Under the pieces are notes generated by a model, which was given only the letters and a program-made list of their open reading frames with translations, was not told the DNA's origin and made no database searches. This document shows, piece by piece, positions 8,976-18,928 of a stretch of 64,000 bases of DNA; position 1 is the stretch's first letter; each line of letters begins with the position of its first letter. The position numbers and the translations under genes are program-made. The DNA is from Rhodoligotrophos sp. CJ14 (GTDB taxonomy: Bacteria; Pseudomonadota; Alphaproteobacteria; Rhizobiales; Im1): positions 3,067,516-3,131,515 of the forward strand of contig NZ_CP133319.1 in NCBI RefSeq assembly GCF_038811545.1. The letters run 5' to 3'.

Positions 8976-9060
8976 ATGGCAGCCGCATGGCGCGTCGCCA
9001 GTGCGCCGCCGACCCATAGCGGCCAATAGACCACTTATCCAACGGGGGAGGACTACGACA

Positions 9061-9130
9061 ATGAAAAGACGAGATTTCCTTTTGGCCGGCGGGGCATTTG
9101 CTCTTGTCGGTCTTCCAGCACAACGGGCAT
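9061..9130 (+). pseudogene. Orphan twin-arginine-type leader, gene truncated
   Basis: ATG 9061 opens a leader of the Tat type (MKRRDFLLAGGAFALVGL, then an AQRASA cleavage-like end) with a purine-rich GGGGGAGGA ribosome site upstream. After about 24 residues the sequence becomes the antisense of a P-type ATPase fragment and stops at 9156. The mature protein has been lost by a deletion or recombination near 9121-9135. What was exported cannot be known from the leader alone. Confidence 0.6.
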
Positions 9131-10038
9131 CCGCCGCACGCCGATGGCGAGCGTGATCGTGATGACGGCGGGCAACCCCTCCGGCACCACGCCGACGGCG
9201 AGGGCGACGACCGCAATCAGCGCCTCTTGCCAGACGAAGCCGCGCACCTCGACCGCGAACCGGAACAAAAGCAGCGCCGCCGCGATGGCGATGAAGGTGA
9301 AGCGGCGGCCGAAACGGTTGATCTGCCGCAGCAGCGGCGTGGCCAGCTCCTCGACGCTGCCGACCAGGGTGCTGATCTTGCCGATCTGTGTGGCGGCGCC
9401 GGTGGCGATCACCACCCCGGTGCCCTGTCCGGCCGCCACCATCGCTCCGAATAAGCCATGGAGGTGCGGTCGCCCAGCTCCGCGTCGGCCGGCGCGGGCC
9501 CTTCGGCCTTGGCGCTGGCGACGGATTCGCCGGTCAGGGCCGCCTCTTCAAGGAGCAGACCCCGTGCGCGCAGAAGCCGCAGGTCCGCCGGCACGCGGTC
9601 GCCGGCCTCCAGCAGCACGACGTCGCCCGGCACGAGCTCGGCGGCGGGCACACTCTGGCGCCGCCCGGCCCGCAGGACATGCGCCCGCGGCGAGATCATC
9701 TTGCGGATCGCGGCAAGCGCGTCCTCGGCCTTGCCCTCCTGAACGAAGCCCACGATGGCGTTGATCAGCACCACGGCGACGATGACGCCGGCATCGACGA
9801 AGTGTCCGAGGGCCCAGGCCGCGCCCGCGCCCGCGAGCAAGAAATAGATCAGCGCGCTGTTGAACTGGGCCAGGAAACGAAAGACGGGATGGCGCCCGGT
9901 CGGCGGCGGGAGGGCATTCGGCCCATGCTTCCGAAGGCGCTGCGCAGCCTCCTGCGCCGACAGGCCGGAAGGGTACGAGCCGAGCGCGGAGACCACCTCC
10001 TCCGCCGGCAGGGCATGCGATCGCTGCGCCATATCCAT
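9110..10038 (-). pseudogene. P-type cation ATPase (P2-type) fragment, frameshifted
   Basis: N-terminal third of a P2-type ATPase (calcium/PMA-like). Its parts are a cation-ATPase N-domain (SGLSAQEAAQRLRKHGPNAL), M1-M2, an actuator domain with LVPGDVVLLEAGDRVPADL and the TGES motif (EEAALTGESVASA), then M3-M4 with VALAVGVVPEGLPAVI. A one-base loss near 9444-9452 shifts frame after RTSMAYS. The gene ends at GVRRM, before the DKTGT phosphorylation site, where it abuts the orphan Tat leader. With no catalytic Asp it cannot pump. ATG 10038 or 10032 is the likely old start. Confidence 0.85.
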
Positions 10039-10202
10039 CGAAATGCAGTTTCTCCTTCGCGTGTTCGGCGGCAAGCGCGCGCAGCCTGCCCCTCGTCAGA
10101 CGCGATCTGCGGCCCGCAACCTTCGAACTCACCCTGGCACGCAGGCGGCGGTCTCGATATCCGACGATCGCCAGAGCCACGCCGGCCGATGATCCGGTCC
10201 GT

Positions 10203-11729
10203 TCACCCGGCCAGGCTTTGCGCGCTGACGGAGGCCGGTTCGGATTGCATGCTGCCGCACTCGCGCAGTTTCGCGTGCCAGGAGAGCGCTTCCTCGATGA
10301 CATGCGGAGTGTGGCCGCCGCGGGCAAGCGCGCGTCGATAATAGTCGGAGAGTGCGTCGCGATAGGCCGGATGTGCGCAGTTCGCAATGATCAAACGGGC
10401 GCGTTCGCGTGGCGCCAGCCCCCGCAGATCTGCAAGACCGATCTCGGTTACCACCAGGTCGACATCATGTTCGGTGTGATCGACATGACTCACCATCGGC
10501 ACCACGCTCGACACGAAACCATCCTTGGCCGTCGACTTGGTGACGAACACCGACAGGTAGGCGTTGCGCGCGAAATCGCCGGAGCCGCCAATGCCGTTCA
10601 TCATATGCGTGCCGCCGACATGGGTCGAATTGATGTTGCCGTAGATGTCGAACTCCAGCGCGGTGTTGATGCCGATAATGCCGAGCCGGCGCACGACTTC
10701 CGGATGATTGCTGATTTCCTGCGGCCGCAGGATCAGCCGCTGCTTGTACCGGGGCAATTCCGGCAGCACGACCTGGTATTTCGCCGCCGAGAGCGTGATG
10801 GACGAGCCGGAGGCGAAATCGAGCTTGCCGGCATCGAACAGATCGAAGGTCGAATCCTGCAGCACCTCGGAATACATGGTGAGATTGTGGAAGGGCGTGT
10901 CGATCAGCCCGTGCAGCACCGCATTCGCAATGGTGCCGATGCCGGCCTGCAACGGTTGCAGGCGCTCTGTGAGCCGGCCCTTCTTCACCTCGTGCAGGAA
11001 GAACTCCGTCAGGTGCCCGGCGATCGCGCGCGTCTCAGCGTCGGGCGGCAGCACGCTCGAGGAACTGTCGAGCTTCGTCGTGATGACGATGGCCGCGATC
11101 TTTCCCGGGTCGACGGGAATGAAGGGCAGTCCGATCCGGCTTTGCGGCGCGACGATCGGAATCGGCTCGCGGGCAGGCCTGTGCGTGGGGATGTAGATGT
11201 CGTGGAGACCTTCGAGCGCGGCGGGCTGGGAGAGGTTGATCTCGACGATGACCTTCTCGGCGAGAATGGCGAAGCTCGCCGAGTTGCCGACCGACGTCGT
11301 CGGCACGATGCCGCCCTCTTCGGCAATGGCCACAGCTTCGATCACCGCGATGTCGACCGGGCCCATCTGGCGGCTGCGCAGCAGCTCGACGGTCTCCGAC
11401 AGGTGCTGGTCGATAAACATCACCTCGCCGTTGTTGATCGCCTTGCGCAATGCAGGGTCCGACTGGAACGGCAGGCGGCGGGCGAGAACATGAGCCTCCG
11501 CCAGCGTCTTGTCGAGGTCGTTGCCGAGTGACGCACCGGTGATCAGGGTGATCTTCAGCGGCTCGGTTCGCGCGCGCTCGGCGAGCGCCATCGGCACCGC
11601 CTTGGCCTCGCCGGCGCGGGTGAAGCCGCTTATGCCGACCGTCATGCCGTCCTTGATCAGGCGCGCGGCTTCCTCCGCGCTGACCACCAGATCCCGAAGG
11701 TCGGAACGGCGTACCCGATCCTGATGCAT
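10203..11729 (-). CDS. Acetyl-CoA hydrolase/transferase (succinyl-CoA:acetate CoA-transferase type)
   Basis: A 508-residue cytosolic class I CoA transferase of the Ach1/AarC/ScpC family. Features: GMTVGISGFTRAGEAKAVP near the N-terminus, EGGIVPTTSVGNS, GIGTIANAVLHGL, then ALEFDIYGNINSTHVGGT, whose glutamate aligns with the catalytic residue, and GIGGSGDFARNAYLS. It probably transfers CoA between succinyl-CoA or another acyl-CoA and acetate. ATG 11729 has a GGGGGAAA ribosome site; the open frame extends upstream without homology. Same strand as the SDR upstream, 185 bases away, so possibly a second promoter. Confidence 0.9.
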   Translation of the reverse strand: MHQDRVRRSDLRDLVVSAEEAARLIKDGMTVGISGFTRAGEAKAVPMALAERARTEPLKITLITGASLGNDLDKTLAEAHVLARRLPFQSDPALRKAINNGEVMFIDQHLSETVELLRSRQMGPVDIAVIEAVAIAEEGGIVPTTSVGNSASFAILAEKVIVEINLSQPAALEGLHDIYIPTHRPAREPIPIVAPQSRIGLPFIPVDPGKIAAIVITTKLDSSSSVLPPDAETRAIAGHLTEFFLHEVKKGRLTERLQPLQAGIGTIANAVLHGLIDTPFHNLTMYSEVLQDSTFDLFDAGKLDFASGSSITLSAAKYQVVLPELPRYKQRLILRPQEISNHPEVVRRLGIIGINTALEFDIYGNINSTHVGGTHMMNGIGGSGDFARNAYLSVFVTKSTAKDGFVSSVVPMVSHVDHTEHDVDLVVTEIGLADLRGLAPRERARLIIANCAHPAYRDALSDYYRRALARGGHTPHVIEEALSWHAKLRECGSMQSEPASVSAQSLAG

Positions 11730-11914
11730 GCGTGTTTCCCCCGCTTGTCGCCGTCGGTCCTGGCCGCCCCAGGCAACAGCTGCTTGTCGTTCTCGCGGGC
11801 CAGCCGCACTGGCTGACCCGCTTCGCGCTACCGGCAATGCTTCGATTGCCTGGCGTCATCATTCCTGCGCGTATCCTCCATCCCAGTGGCAGCGCGCATC
11901 CGGGCCTGTCTTTC

Positions 11915-12694
11915 TCACTGGGCCGTATAGCCGCCGTCAATCACAAGTTCCGAGCCCGTCACGAACTTCGACTCGTCGGATGCGAGGTAGAGGATTCCAT
12001 AGGCGATGTCGTTCGGCTCGCCTACGTGGCCGATCGGGTGCAGCGCGTCGAGCGCCTTGCGTCCCTCGTCCGCCTCCCCATCCTCACTTACCAAAGTGTC
12101 CACCAGCGGCGTCCAAATGTAGCCCGGGTGGACCGAGTTCACGCGGATATTGAGCTTCTCCTTGGCGCAGTAGAGAGCCACAGACTTGGTGTAGAGCCGG
12201 ACACCGCCCTTCGAGGCATTATAGACGCCGAGCAGCGGATCGCCGACGAGCCCGAGGATCGAGGAGAGATTGATGATCGAGCCGCCTGGGCGGGGATCAT
12301 TCCGCTTCATCGCGAGTATCGCGTGCTTCGTCCCCAGATAGACACCGTCGAGGTTGATGCTCATCAGCTTGCGCCAGTCTTCATAGGTCTGCTCGTCGGG
12401 CGGGCAGGATTTGGCGATGCCGGCATTGTTGACGACGATGTCGACGCGACCAAAGCGATTGATCGTCGCCTCCACCGCCGCTTCCCACGCGCTTTCATCC
12501 GTCACGTCATGGTGAACAAACAAGGCGTCGCCGCCGGCATCGCGGATGCCCTTGGCCACCTGCTCTCCTTCCGCATCCTTGATGTCGGTGATCGACACCT
12601 TCGCCCCCTCGCGCGCCAGCAACTCGACCGTCGCCCTGCCGATACCCTGAGCCGCACCCGTGACGATGGCGACCTTTCCTTCAACACGTCCCAT
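11915..12694 (-). CDS. Short-chain dehydrogenase/reductase
   Basis: A 259-residue classical SDR: TGAAQGIG cofactor loop (residues 12-19), Asp in SITDIKDAEG suggesting NAD preference, NNAG, catalytic Ser in INLSSILG and YNASKGG (Tyr/Lys). It most resembles R-specific alcohol / 3-hydroxyacid or cyclohexanol dehydrogenases. With the CoA-transferase downstream it could serve hydroxyacid or alcohol catabolism; the substrate is not readable. A TTGAT-N4-GTCAA FNR-like box lies 57 bases upstream of the ATG. Confidence 0.88.
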   Translation of the reverse strand: MGRVEGKVAIVTGAAQGIGRATVELLAREGAKVSITDIKDAEGEQVAKGIRDAGGDALFVHHDVTDESAWEAAVEATINRFGRVDIVVNNAGIAKSCPPDEQTYEDWRKLMSINLDGVYLGTKHAILAMKRNDPRPGGSIINLSSILGLVGDPLLGVYNASKGGVRLYTKSVALYCAKEKLNIRVNSVHPGYIWTPLVDTLVSEDGEADEGRKALDALHPIGHVGEPNDIAYGILYLASDESKFVTGSELVIDGGYTAQ

Positions 12695-12750
12695 GACAAT
12701 TTCCTTTCCACGATGCCTTTTGAATATTCGCTGTTGCTTGGCAAACCACT

Positions 12751-12764
12751 TTGATCCCGGTCAA
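12751..12764. promoter_or_regulatory. FNR/FixK-like box upstream of the SDR gene
   Basis: TTGATCCCGGTCAA, one mismatch from TTGAT-N4-ATCAA. Located 57 bases before the SDR ATG on the minus strand. It would fit low-oxygen control, which matches the bd oxidase genes nearby. Confidence 0.5.
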
Positions 12765-12767
12765 TCG

Positions 12768-13007
12768 CTATCGTACGGGCTCCAGCATGATCTTCTTCAG
12801 AATCCTGCGCACGAGCGGCGCGACCACCAGCACGCTCGGGAAGGCGATCACCCAGGACGAGAAATAGGCCCGCACCCAGAAGGAGACGAGCTCGGCCGAC
12901 CAGCCGACCGCGAGCGCCGTGGATATCCCCGAGATGATGAAGGTCTGTATCCCGGAGAGCAGCAGCGCGAAGGCCAGATTTTCGTATTTCCTCGGCAGGA
13001 ACGCCAT
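12768..13007 (-). CDS. DUF2798 small membrane protein
   Basis: A 79-residue protein from MAFLPRKYENLAFALLLSG with two hydrophobic helices (about 10-28 and 42-62), matching DUF2798 in length and layout. Function is unknown for the family. I start at 13007; the open frame reaches 13061 but the added 18 residues do not look like this family. It is divergent from the GbsR-type regulator, with about 210 bases between. Confidence 0.7.
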   Translation of the reverse strand: MAFLPRKYENLAFALLLSGIQTFIISGISTALAVGWSAELVSFWVRAYFSSWVIAFPSVLVVAPLVRRILKKIMLEPVR

Positions 13008-13183
13008 TCCAACAACCATGATGCAGACGGACTTTGCCTCAAAATATACGATACTGCGCAAATGCGTAGAAACGAATAATTCGCATCACCGTCATTGAGG
13101 GCGTCGATCAGGCGCACTGTCCGCGGTTCACGACGAACAAGTGTATCTTCGCACTTGCGTAGGTACGTCATCGCGCGTATAGG

Positions 13184-13205
13184 AGTTTCAGAAATTTTTG
13201 AAACT
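13184..13205. promoter_or_regulatory. Inverted repeat, candidate operator of the GbsR-type regulator
   Basis: AGTTTCA-N8-TGAAACT, a perfect 7-bp inverted repeat 15 bases before the regulator's ATG. The position suits autorepression of the gbsR-like/cydDC operon. Confidence 0.6.
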
Positions 13206-13220
13206 TCAGGATACGCGAGT

Positions 13221-13793
13221 ATGAACCTTCCGCCACTCGTCCAGGCCTTCGTGCTGCATTTCGGCGAAATGGGCAGCCGCTGGGGCATCAACCGCACCGT
13301 CGGCCAGATCTATGCGCTTCTCTATGTCTCGCCCGAACCGCTCTGTGCCGACCAGATCGTCGAGGCGCTCGGCATTTCGCGCTCCAACGTGTCGATGAGC
13401 CTGCGCGAGTTGCAGGGGTGGGACCTCGTCGTGCTCAAGCACCTGCCCGACGATCGACGCGACTTCTTCACCACGCCGGACGACGTCTGGCAGATTCTTC
13501 GCACCCTCGCCGAGGAGCGGAAAAAGCGCGAGATCGACCCGACGCTCTCGGTCCTGCGCGAAATCCTCATGCAGCAGCCGGGCAACGAGAATGAGCGCTT
13601 CGCGCAGCAGCGCATGGCCGAGATGCACGGCCTGATCGAGCGTCTGACCAATTGGTACGACGATGTCAAGCGGCTAGAAACCGACCGCCTCGCAACGCTT
13701 CTGAGCCTCGGTTCCAAAGTGACGAAGCTTCTGGAGACCAAGGACAAGATCGTCTCCATCGGCCGCAAGAAGCCGCGCTCCGGGGAGACGTGA
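13221..13793 (+). CDS. GbsR/MarR-type transcriptional regulator
   Basis: A 190-residue winged-helix regulator of the GbsR subfamily. MGSRWGINRTVGQIYALLYVS is the family hallmark, and the DNA-binding part is EALGISRSNVSMSLRELQGWDLV. Residues 100-190 form long helices likely used to dimerise. ATG 13221 is chosen because the family begins there. It overlaps the likely cydD start region, so it heads the cydDC-cydABX cluster. In some proteobacteria such regulators accompany cytochrome bd genes. The inverted repeat at 13184-13205 is its probable operator; the ligand is unknown. Confidence 0.85.
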   Translation: MNLPPLVQAFVLHFGEMGSRWGINRTVGQIYALLYVSPEPLCADQIVEALGISRSNVSMSLRELQGWDLVVLKHLPDDRRDFFTTPDDVWQILRTLAEERKKREIDPTLSVLREILMQQPGNENERFAQQRMAEMHGLIERLTNWYDDVKRLETDRLATLLSLGSKVTKLLETKDKIVSIGRKKPRSGET

Positions 13794-13795
13794 TC

Positions 13796-15577
13796 GTGAT
13801 CGGGGCGGGCACCATCAACATGCGATCGGGTTCGGGAACGCCGCCGGCGGCGTCCTGCCCCTCCGCCAGTGCCCGCACCGGATCGACGTCTCTTGCTGAT
13901 GAGGGTCTCTCGGACGACAGACCGAAACGGTCTGCGCGGACGCTTTTGGGACCGGCGCTTCAGGTCGCCGCCTCGCTGCTCTGGATACCGCAGGCCGCGC
14001 TCATCAGCCTGTCGGTCGGCGACATTGCCGCCGGTGGCGACATCGACGCCGTGCTCATCAATGCGGGAGGCGTTCTGGCGCTCGGCATCGTCAGGGCCGT
14101 GGTCGACGCGCTCGGCGGCCGGGTCGCCTATCGCCAGGCGCGGGCGCTCCTGTCCCATCATCGTCGCGACGCGCTCGCGACGCTGGCCGCGCGCTCGCCG
14201 CTCGATGCCGGGCGCCCGGGATCCGGGCTGGCCGCAAGCACGCTCGGCGAGCAGGCCGAGGCGATCGTTCCCTATCTTGCGCGTTTCCAGCCGGCGCGCC
14301 TGCGGGCGAGCATCGTTCCCCTTGCGATCCTTGGCTGCGTCTTCGTCTGGTCATGGGTGGCCGCTCTCGTCCTCCTCATCGCCGCGCCGCTGATCCCGAT
14401 CTTCATGGCGCTCATCGGATGGCGCGCCAAAGCAGCCTCCGAGGCGCAGCTTGTCGAATTGGGCGGCATGAATGCCTTTCTGCTCGACAGGCTGCGCGGC
14501 CTGGCGACGATCCGTTCGCTCGATGCCGTCGATCTGACGGCCAATCGGCTGAGAACCGACGCCGAGAGCCTGCGCACCCGCACCATGGCGGTGCTGCGCA
14601 TCGCCTTTCTGTCTTCGGCCGTGCTCGAGCTCTTCGCCGCGCTCGGCGTCGCCATGGTCGCCGTCTATGTCGGTTTCCATCTTCTCGGCCAGCTTCCCTT
14701 CGGCGCATGGGGCAGCAAGCTTTCGCTGAGCGAAGGCCTGTTCATCCTGCTGCTGGCGCCCGCCTTCTTCGAGCCCTTGCGCGACCTCTCCGCCGTCTGG
14801 CATGACCGCGCTGCCGGCGAGGCCGCGCTCGAAGCCCTGCAGCGCCTCGCCCAGAAAGGCGAACGGCTTCCCGGCGCCGCTGACGGGGCGTCGGCGGACA
14901 AGCCATCCTCGCTGGCGCCGCTTTCGGTGCGCGTCGAGAACCTCCGTTTCCGTCATGCCGGACAGCGCGCGCCGGTCTTCGATGGTTTCGGGCTCACGGT
15001 CGCGGCGGGAGAACATGTCGCACTGCTCGGGCCCAGCGGAACGGGAAAATCGACACTGCTTGCGCTGCTTGCCGGTCTCTCCCTTCCCGAAAGCGGGCGC
15101 ATCGTCATCGCTGGAGAGACGCTGACGGACCGCAATGCCTCGCTATTGCGCCGCCGCATTGCCTGGATCGGCCAGACACCGCATGTCTTCGCCGGCACGC
15201 TCGCCGGCAATGTCTCCCTCGGTCGGTCCGACGTCGGCAGGGCAGCCATCCAGAGCGCGCTGCAAAGCGTCGGTCTCGAAGAGGTTGCGGCCAGGAGAGG
15301 GGCCGTTCCGGTCGGCGAGAACGGGGTCGGGCTTTCGGGCGGCGAGGCTTCCCGCCTGGCGCTCGCGCGCGTGGCCGTGGCCCCGCAGACTGGGCTGGTC
15401 CTCGTCGACGAGCCCACCGCCCATCTCGACACCAGGACCGCAGCGGCGATCGCCGATGCGTTGATTGCGCTTGCCCGTGGCCGCACGCTGATCGTGGCCA
15501 CCCATGATCCGGTGCTCGCGGCGCGCATGGACCGGATCGTGCGCCTGGCGCCTTCGCCGCTGGAGGACGCCGCATGA
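13796..15577 (+). CDS. cydD: Thiol exporter ABC transporter, CydD subunit
   Basis: Membrane-ATPase half-transporter of the CydDC heterodimer, which exports or cycles cysteine/glutathione and is needed to assemble cytochrome bd. Membrane domain to about residue 345, then the ATPase domain: Walker A GPSGTGKST, signature LSGGEASRLALAR, Walker B LVLVDEPTAHLD, and the H-loop THDP. The start is uncertain. GTG 13796 has a GGGGAG site eight bases upstream; GTG 13790 overlaps the regulator stop, and ATG 13820 is also possible. The N-terminal ~45 residues are low-complexity. It overlaps cydC by four bases. Confidence 0.9.
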   Translation: MIGAGTINMRSGSGTPPAASCPSASARTGSTSLADEGLSDDRPKRSARTLLGPALQVAASLLWIPQAALISLSVGDIAAGGDIDAVLINAGGVLALGIVRAVVDALGGRVAYRQARALLSHHRRDALATLAARSPLDAGRPGSGLAASTLGEQAEAIVPYLARFQPARLRASIVPLAILGCVFVWSWVAALVLLIAAPLIPIFMALIGWRAKAASEAQLVELGGMNAFLLDRLRGLATIRSLDAVDLTANRLRTDAESLRTRTMAVLRIAFLSSAVLELFAALGVAMVAVYVGFHLLGQLPFGAWGSKLSLSEGLFILLLAPAFFEPLRDLSAVWHDRAAGEAALEALQRLAQKGERLPGAADGASADKPSSLAPLSVRVENLRFRHAGQRAPVFDGFGLTVAAGEHVALLGPSGTGKSTLLALLAGLSLPESGRIVIAGETLTDRNASLLRRRIAWIGQTPHVFAGTLAGNVSLGRSDVGRAAIQSALQSVGLEEVAARRGAVPVGENGVGLSGGEASRLALARVAVAPQTGLVLVDEPTAHLDTRTAAAIADALIALARGRTLIVATHDPVLAARMDRIVRLAPSPLEDAA

Positions 15578-17265
15578 TCGCTCGTGCACGCCAGTTACTT
15601 CCGGTCGCGCGGCTGTTCCTCACCGGCAACCGCCCCATGCTGCTCTCCGGACTGTTGCTTTCGGCGGCGACGGCGCTTTCCGGCGTGGCGCTCCTCGGCC
15701 TTTCCGGCTGGTTCATCACCGCGACAGCCATCGCGGGTCTGTCCGTTGCGACCGCGCTCGCCTTCGACGTGTTTGCGCCGTCCGCGGGCATCCGCTTCCT
15801 GGCGCTGGCGCGCACGGCCGCCCGCTACGGCGAGCGGTTGACCACGCATGACGCCACGCTCGGCGTTCTCGCCGAACTGCGCGAGCGCCTGTTCCGGGGA
15901 TGGGCAAGAGCAGGGGTGGCGGGCGAACTCGCCAAGCGTCCCGCCCGTCTTCTCTTCCGCCTCACGCTCGACATCGACTCGCTCGACTCGCTCTATCTGC
16001 GGGTCGCCGTCCCGATCGCCGCCGCGCTCGCCGTGGCGCTGACGAGTGGTGTCGCCCTGGCGCTGGTGCATCCCGTGCTCGGCGCGGTGACCGCCATCTT
16101 TCTGGTTGTCGTCGGGACGGGCATCCCGATCGCAGCGGCGGTGGCTGCGAGGCGGCCGGCCCGGCGCAGGGCCTATGCCCTGGAGATCCTGCGCTCGCGG
16201 GTCATCGACCTCATCGCCGGCCAGACCGAATGGATCATGGCCGGGCAGCTCGCCGATCGCCAAGGCGAGCTCGGCGCCGTAGACCGCTACCTGTCGGACA
16301 GTGACGACGCACTGAACCGCATCGAAACGATGACCAGCATCGCCTTCGGCGCTGCCGGCGCGCTTCTCCTGTCGGCCGTCCTCGTGGCCATGGGGCTTCT
16401 GGCCGGACAAGGCATGTTCGCCGCGCCGGTCGCCGCCCTCGCTCTCCTCATAGCCCTGGCCGCGCTCGATCCCTTTGCGGCGCTGCGGCGCGGATCCGTC
16501 GAACTCGGCCGCACGCTGCTTGCGGTACGGCGGATCGCACCGCGTCTGGAGGCGGCGGCGCCGGCACCCGGTATCGCACCGCCGCCACCGGGTATCGCCG
16601 CGTGCCTTGCCGATGTCACCGTCAGGCATTCCGGCGCGAGAGCCCCGATCCTCCATGCGATCTCGCTTTCAATACGGGCTGGCGAGCGTGTCGCCGTGAT
16701 CGGCCCGAGCGGAGCCGGCAAGTCGACGCTGCTTGCCCTCATCGCGGGCGAGATCGGCGCCGAGACGGGGCAGGTCGCATGCCGCTCCGCCACGCTCTTC
16801 ACCCAGCGGACCGAACTGTTCCAGGATTGCCTACGCGACAATCTGCGCCTTGCCGACCCACAAGCCGACGACCGCCGTCTTTGGGAGGCGCTGGACGCCG
16901 CCGGGCTGCGCCGCGATGTCGACGCCATGGCGCACGGTCTGGACACGCGCCTCGGGGAAGGAGGGTACGGCCTTTCCGGAGGACAGGCGCGCCGGCTCGC
17001 ACTCGCCCGTCTCCTCCTTCGTGACACGCCGCTCTGGCTGCTCGACGAGCCGACGGAAGGTCTCGATGGGGCGACGGCGCGCGACGTGCTGGCGCGCATC
17101 ATGGCGCGCGCCGCAGGCCGCACGATCGTCGTGGCGACGCATATCCGGCGCGAGGCCGAAAACGCCGACCGACTGGTCATCCTGAACAAGGGAACCATCA
17201 CCGCCGTCATCGGGCGTGGCGAGCCCGGCTTCGTGGCCGCACTCGCCGCGCTGCGACCCGACTGA
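15574..17265 (+). CDS. cydC: Thiol exporter ABC transporter, CydC subunit
   Basis: A 563-residue partner of CydD. Six membrane helices in residues 15-320 with the conserved GLSGWFITATAIAG, then the ATPase: Walker A GPSGAGKSTLL, signature YGLSGGQARRLALARLLL, Walker B LWLLDEPTEGLD. The ATGA overlap with cydD implies coupled translation. With cydD it would keep the periplasm suitably reduced for haem insertion into the bd oxidase encoded next. Eighty bases separate it from cydA, enough for an internal promoter. Confidence 0.93.
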   Translation: MIARARQLLPVARLFLTGNRPMLLSGLLLSAATALSGVALLGLSGWFITATAIAGLSVATALAFDVFAPSAGIRFLALARTAARYGERLTTHDATLGVLAELRERLFRGWARAGVAGELAKRPARLLFRLTLDIDSLDSLYLRVAVPIAAALAVALTSGVALALVHPVLGAVTAIFLVVVGTGIPIAAAVAARRPARRRAYALEILRSRVIDLIAGQTEWIMAGQLADRQGELGAVDRYLSDSDDALNRIETMTSIAFGAAGALLLSAVLVAMGLLAGQGMFAAPVAALALLIALAALDPFAALRRGSVELGRTLLAVRRIAPRLEAAAPAPGIAPPPPGIAACLADVTVRHSGARAPILHAISLSIRAGERVAVIGPSGAGKSTLLALIAGEIGAETGQVACRSATLFTQRTELFQDCLRDNLRLADPQADDRRLWEALDAAGLRRDVDAMAHGLDTRLGEGGYGLSGGQARRLALARLLLRDTPLWLLDEPTEGLDGATARDVLARIMARAAGRTIVVATHIRREAENADRLVILNKGTITAVIGRGEPGFVAALAALRPD

Positions 17266-17345
17266 CGGCGCTCAACCGCAATCAGGCGCTACCTCTGGCG
17301 TGACGCCGTAATGACAAGGAGGCCGGACGAAGCCGGACCAAGTCA

Positions 17346-18923
17346 ATGGAACTCGATATTGTTGATCTTTCGCGGCTGCAATTCGCCATAACCGCGCTCT
17401 ACCACTTCCTGTTCGTGCCGCTGACGCTCGGCCTCTCCGTGCTGCTGGCCATCATGGAGACGGTCTATGTCATGACCGGCCGGCCGATCTGGCGACAGAT
17501 GACGAAATTCTGGGGCACGTTGTTCGGCATCAACTTCGTCCTCGGCGTCGCCACCGGCATCGTCATGGAATTCCAGTTCGGCATGAACTGGAGCTACTAC
17601 AGCCACTATGTCGGGGACATCTTCGGCGCGCCGCTGGCGATCGAGGGTCTGATGGCCTTCTTCCTCGAGGCGACCTTCGTCGGCCTGTTCTTCTTCGGCT
17701 GGGACAAGCTCTCCAAGGTCGGTCATCTCGTGGCGACCTGGGCGGTGGCGCTCGGCTCCAACCTTTCGGCGCTGTGGATCCTCGTCGCCAACGGCTGGAT
17801 GCAGAACCCGGCCGGCTCCGTCTTCAATCCCGAAACAATGCGCATGGAGGTTAGCGACTTCTATGCCGTGCTGCTCAACCCGGTGGCGCAGGCGAAGTTC
17901 GTCCATACGGTCTCGGCAGGCTATGTCACCGCCGCGGTGTTCGTGCTCGGCGTTTCGGCCTGGTACGCGCTCAAGGGCCGTCATGCGGAACTCGCGAAAC
18001 GCTCTATGACGGTTGCTGCCTCCTTCGGCCTTGCGGCTGCCCTGTCCGTCGTCGTGCTCGGTGACGAAAGCGGTTATCTGTCGACCGAGCACCAGAAGAT
18101 GAAGCTCGCGGCCATCGAGGGCATGTGGGAAACCGAACCGGCTCCCGCCGCCTTCACGCTCCTCGGCTTGCCCGATCAGCAATCCCGCGAGACCCATTAC
18201 GCAGTCAAGATTCCCTGGGTCATGGGCCTGATCGGAACGCGCTCTCTCACGACCGAAATCCCGGGCATCGAGGAGCTCGTGGTCCATGCCGAAAGCCGCA
18301 TCCGCCGGGGAATCGCCGCCTTCGACGCGCTCCAGCAGATTCGGGAAGCCGGAGGCCCGAACGCCGTCGCTGCGGACGTTCGCGCGGCCTTCGAGGACAA
18401 CGGCCAGCATCTCGGCTACGCCTTGCTGCTCAAGCGGTACGTCGACGATCCGCGCCAGGCGAGCGACGCGCAGATCGCGCAGGCGGCATGGGATACGGTG
18501 CCGCACGTGCCGTCCCTGTTCTGGTCGTTCCGCATCATGGTCGGGCTGGGCTTCTTCTTCATCGCTTTGATGGCCCTGTTCTTCTATCTCTCGGCAAGAC
18601 GCAGGCTCGACCGCTATCCCCTGCTGCTGCGTCTCGCGGTCTTTTCCATCCCGCTGCCGTGGATCGCAGCCGAGCTCGGATGGGTCGTCGCCGAGTTCGG
18701 TCGCCAGCCCTGGATCATCGAAGGTGTGCTTCCCACCGCCGCCGCGGTCTCGAATCTCGGGGCCGCGACGCTGCTCGTCACCATCGCCGGCTTCGTGCTG
18801 ATCTACACGGTCCTGTTCGTCATCGAGATGGCCCTGATGATCCGGGCGATCCGCAAGGGACCCGAGCCCGACGACGAGGCCGAGGCCGAACTCGTTTCCC
18901 CGTCCCTTGTCGCCGCGGAGTGA
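17346..18923 (+). CDS. cydA: Cytochrome bd ubiquinol oxidase, subunit I
   Basis: A 525-residue quinol oxidase subunit carrying haems b558, b595 and d. Opening [20 protein letters not shown] includes the distal haem His20; GWMQNPAG, the [10 protein letters not shown] histidine region, and [16 protein letters not shown] at the start of the quinol loop. The Q-loop is long, as in E. coli CydA rather than the short CIO type. Cytochrome bd resists sulfide and nitric oxide, which fits the surrounding sulfide-detoxification genes. Confidence 0.96.
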   Translation: MELDIVDLSRLQFAITALYHFLFVPLTLGLSVLLAIMETVYVMTGRPIWRQMTKFWGTLFGINFVLGVATGIVMEFQFGMNWSYYSHYVGDIFGAPLAIEGLMAFFLEATFVGLFFFGWDKLSKVGHLVATWAVALGSNLSALWILVANGWMQNPAGSVFNPETMRMEVSDFYAVLLNPVAQAKFVHTVSAGYVTAAVFVLGVSAWYALKGRHAELAKRSMTVAASFGLAAALSVVVLGDESGYLSTEHQKMKLAAIEGMWETEPAPAAFTLLGLPDQQSRETHYAVKIPWVMGLIGTRSLTTEIPGIEELVVHAESRIRRGIAAFDALQQIREAGGPNAVAADVRAAFEDNGQHLGYALLLKRYVDDPRQASDAQIAQAAWDTVPHVPSLFWSFRIMVGLGFFFIALMALFFYLSARRRLDRYPLLLRLAVFSIPLPWIAAELGWVVAEFGRQPWIIEGVLPTAAAVSNLGAATLLVTIAGFVLIYTVLFVIEMALMIRAIRKGPEPDDEAEAELVSPSLVAAE

Positions 18924-18928
18924 ACATC

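Noticed and set aside
10218-11531. 437-residue plus-strand open frame
   Set aside because: Antisense of the acetyl-CoA hydrolase/transferase gene; Arg/Asp/His-rich shadow sequence.
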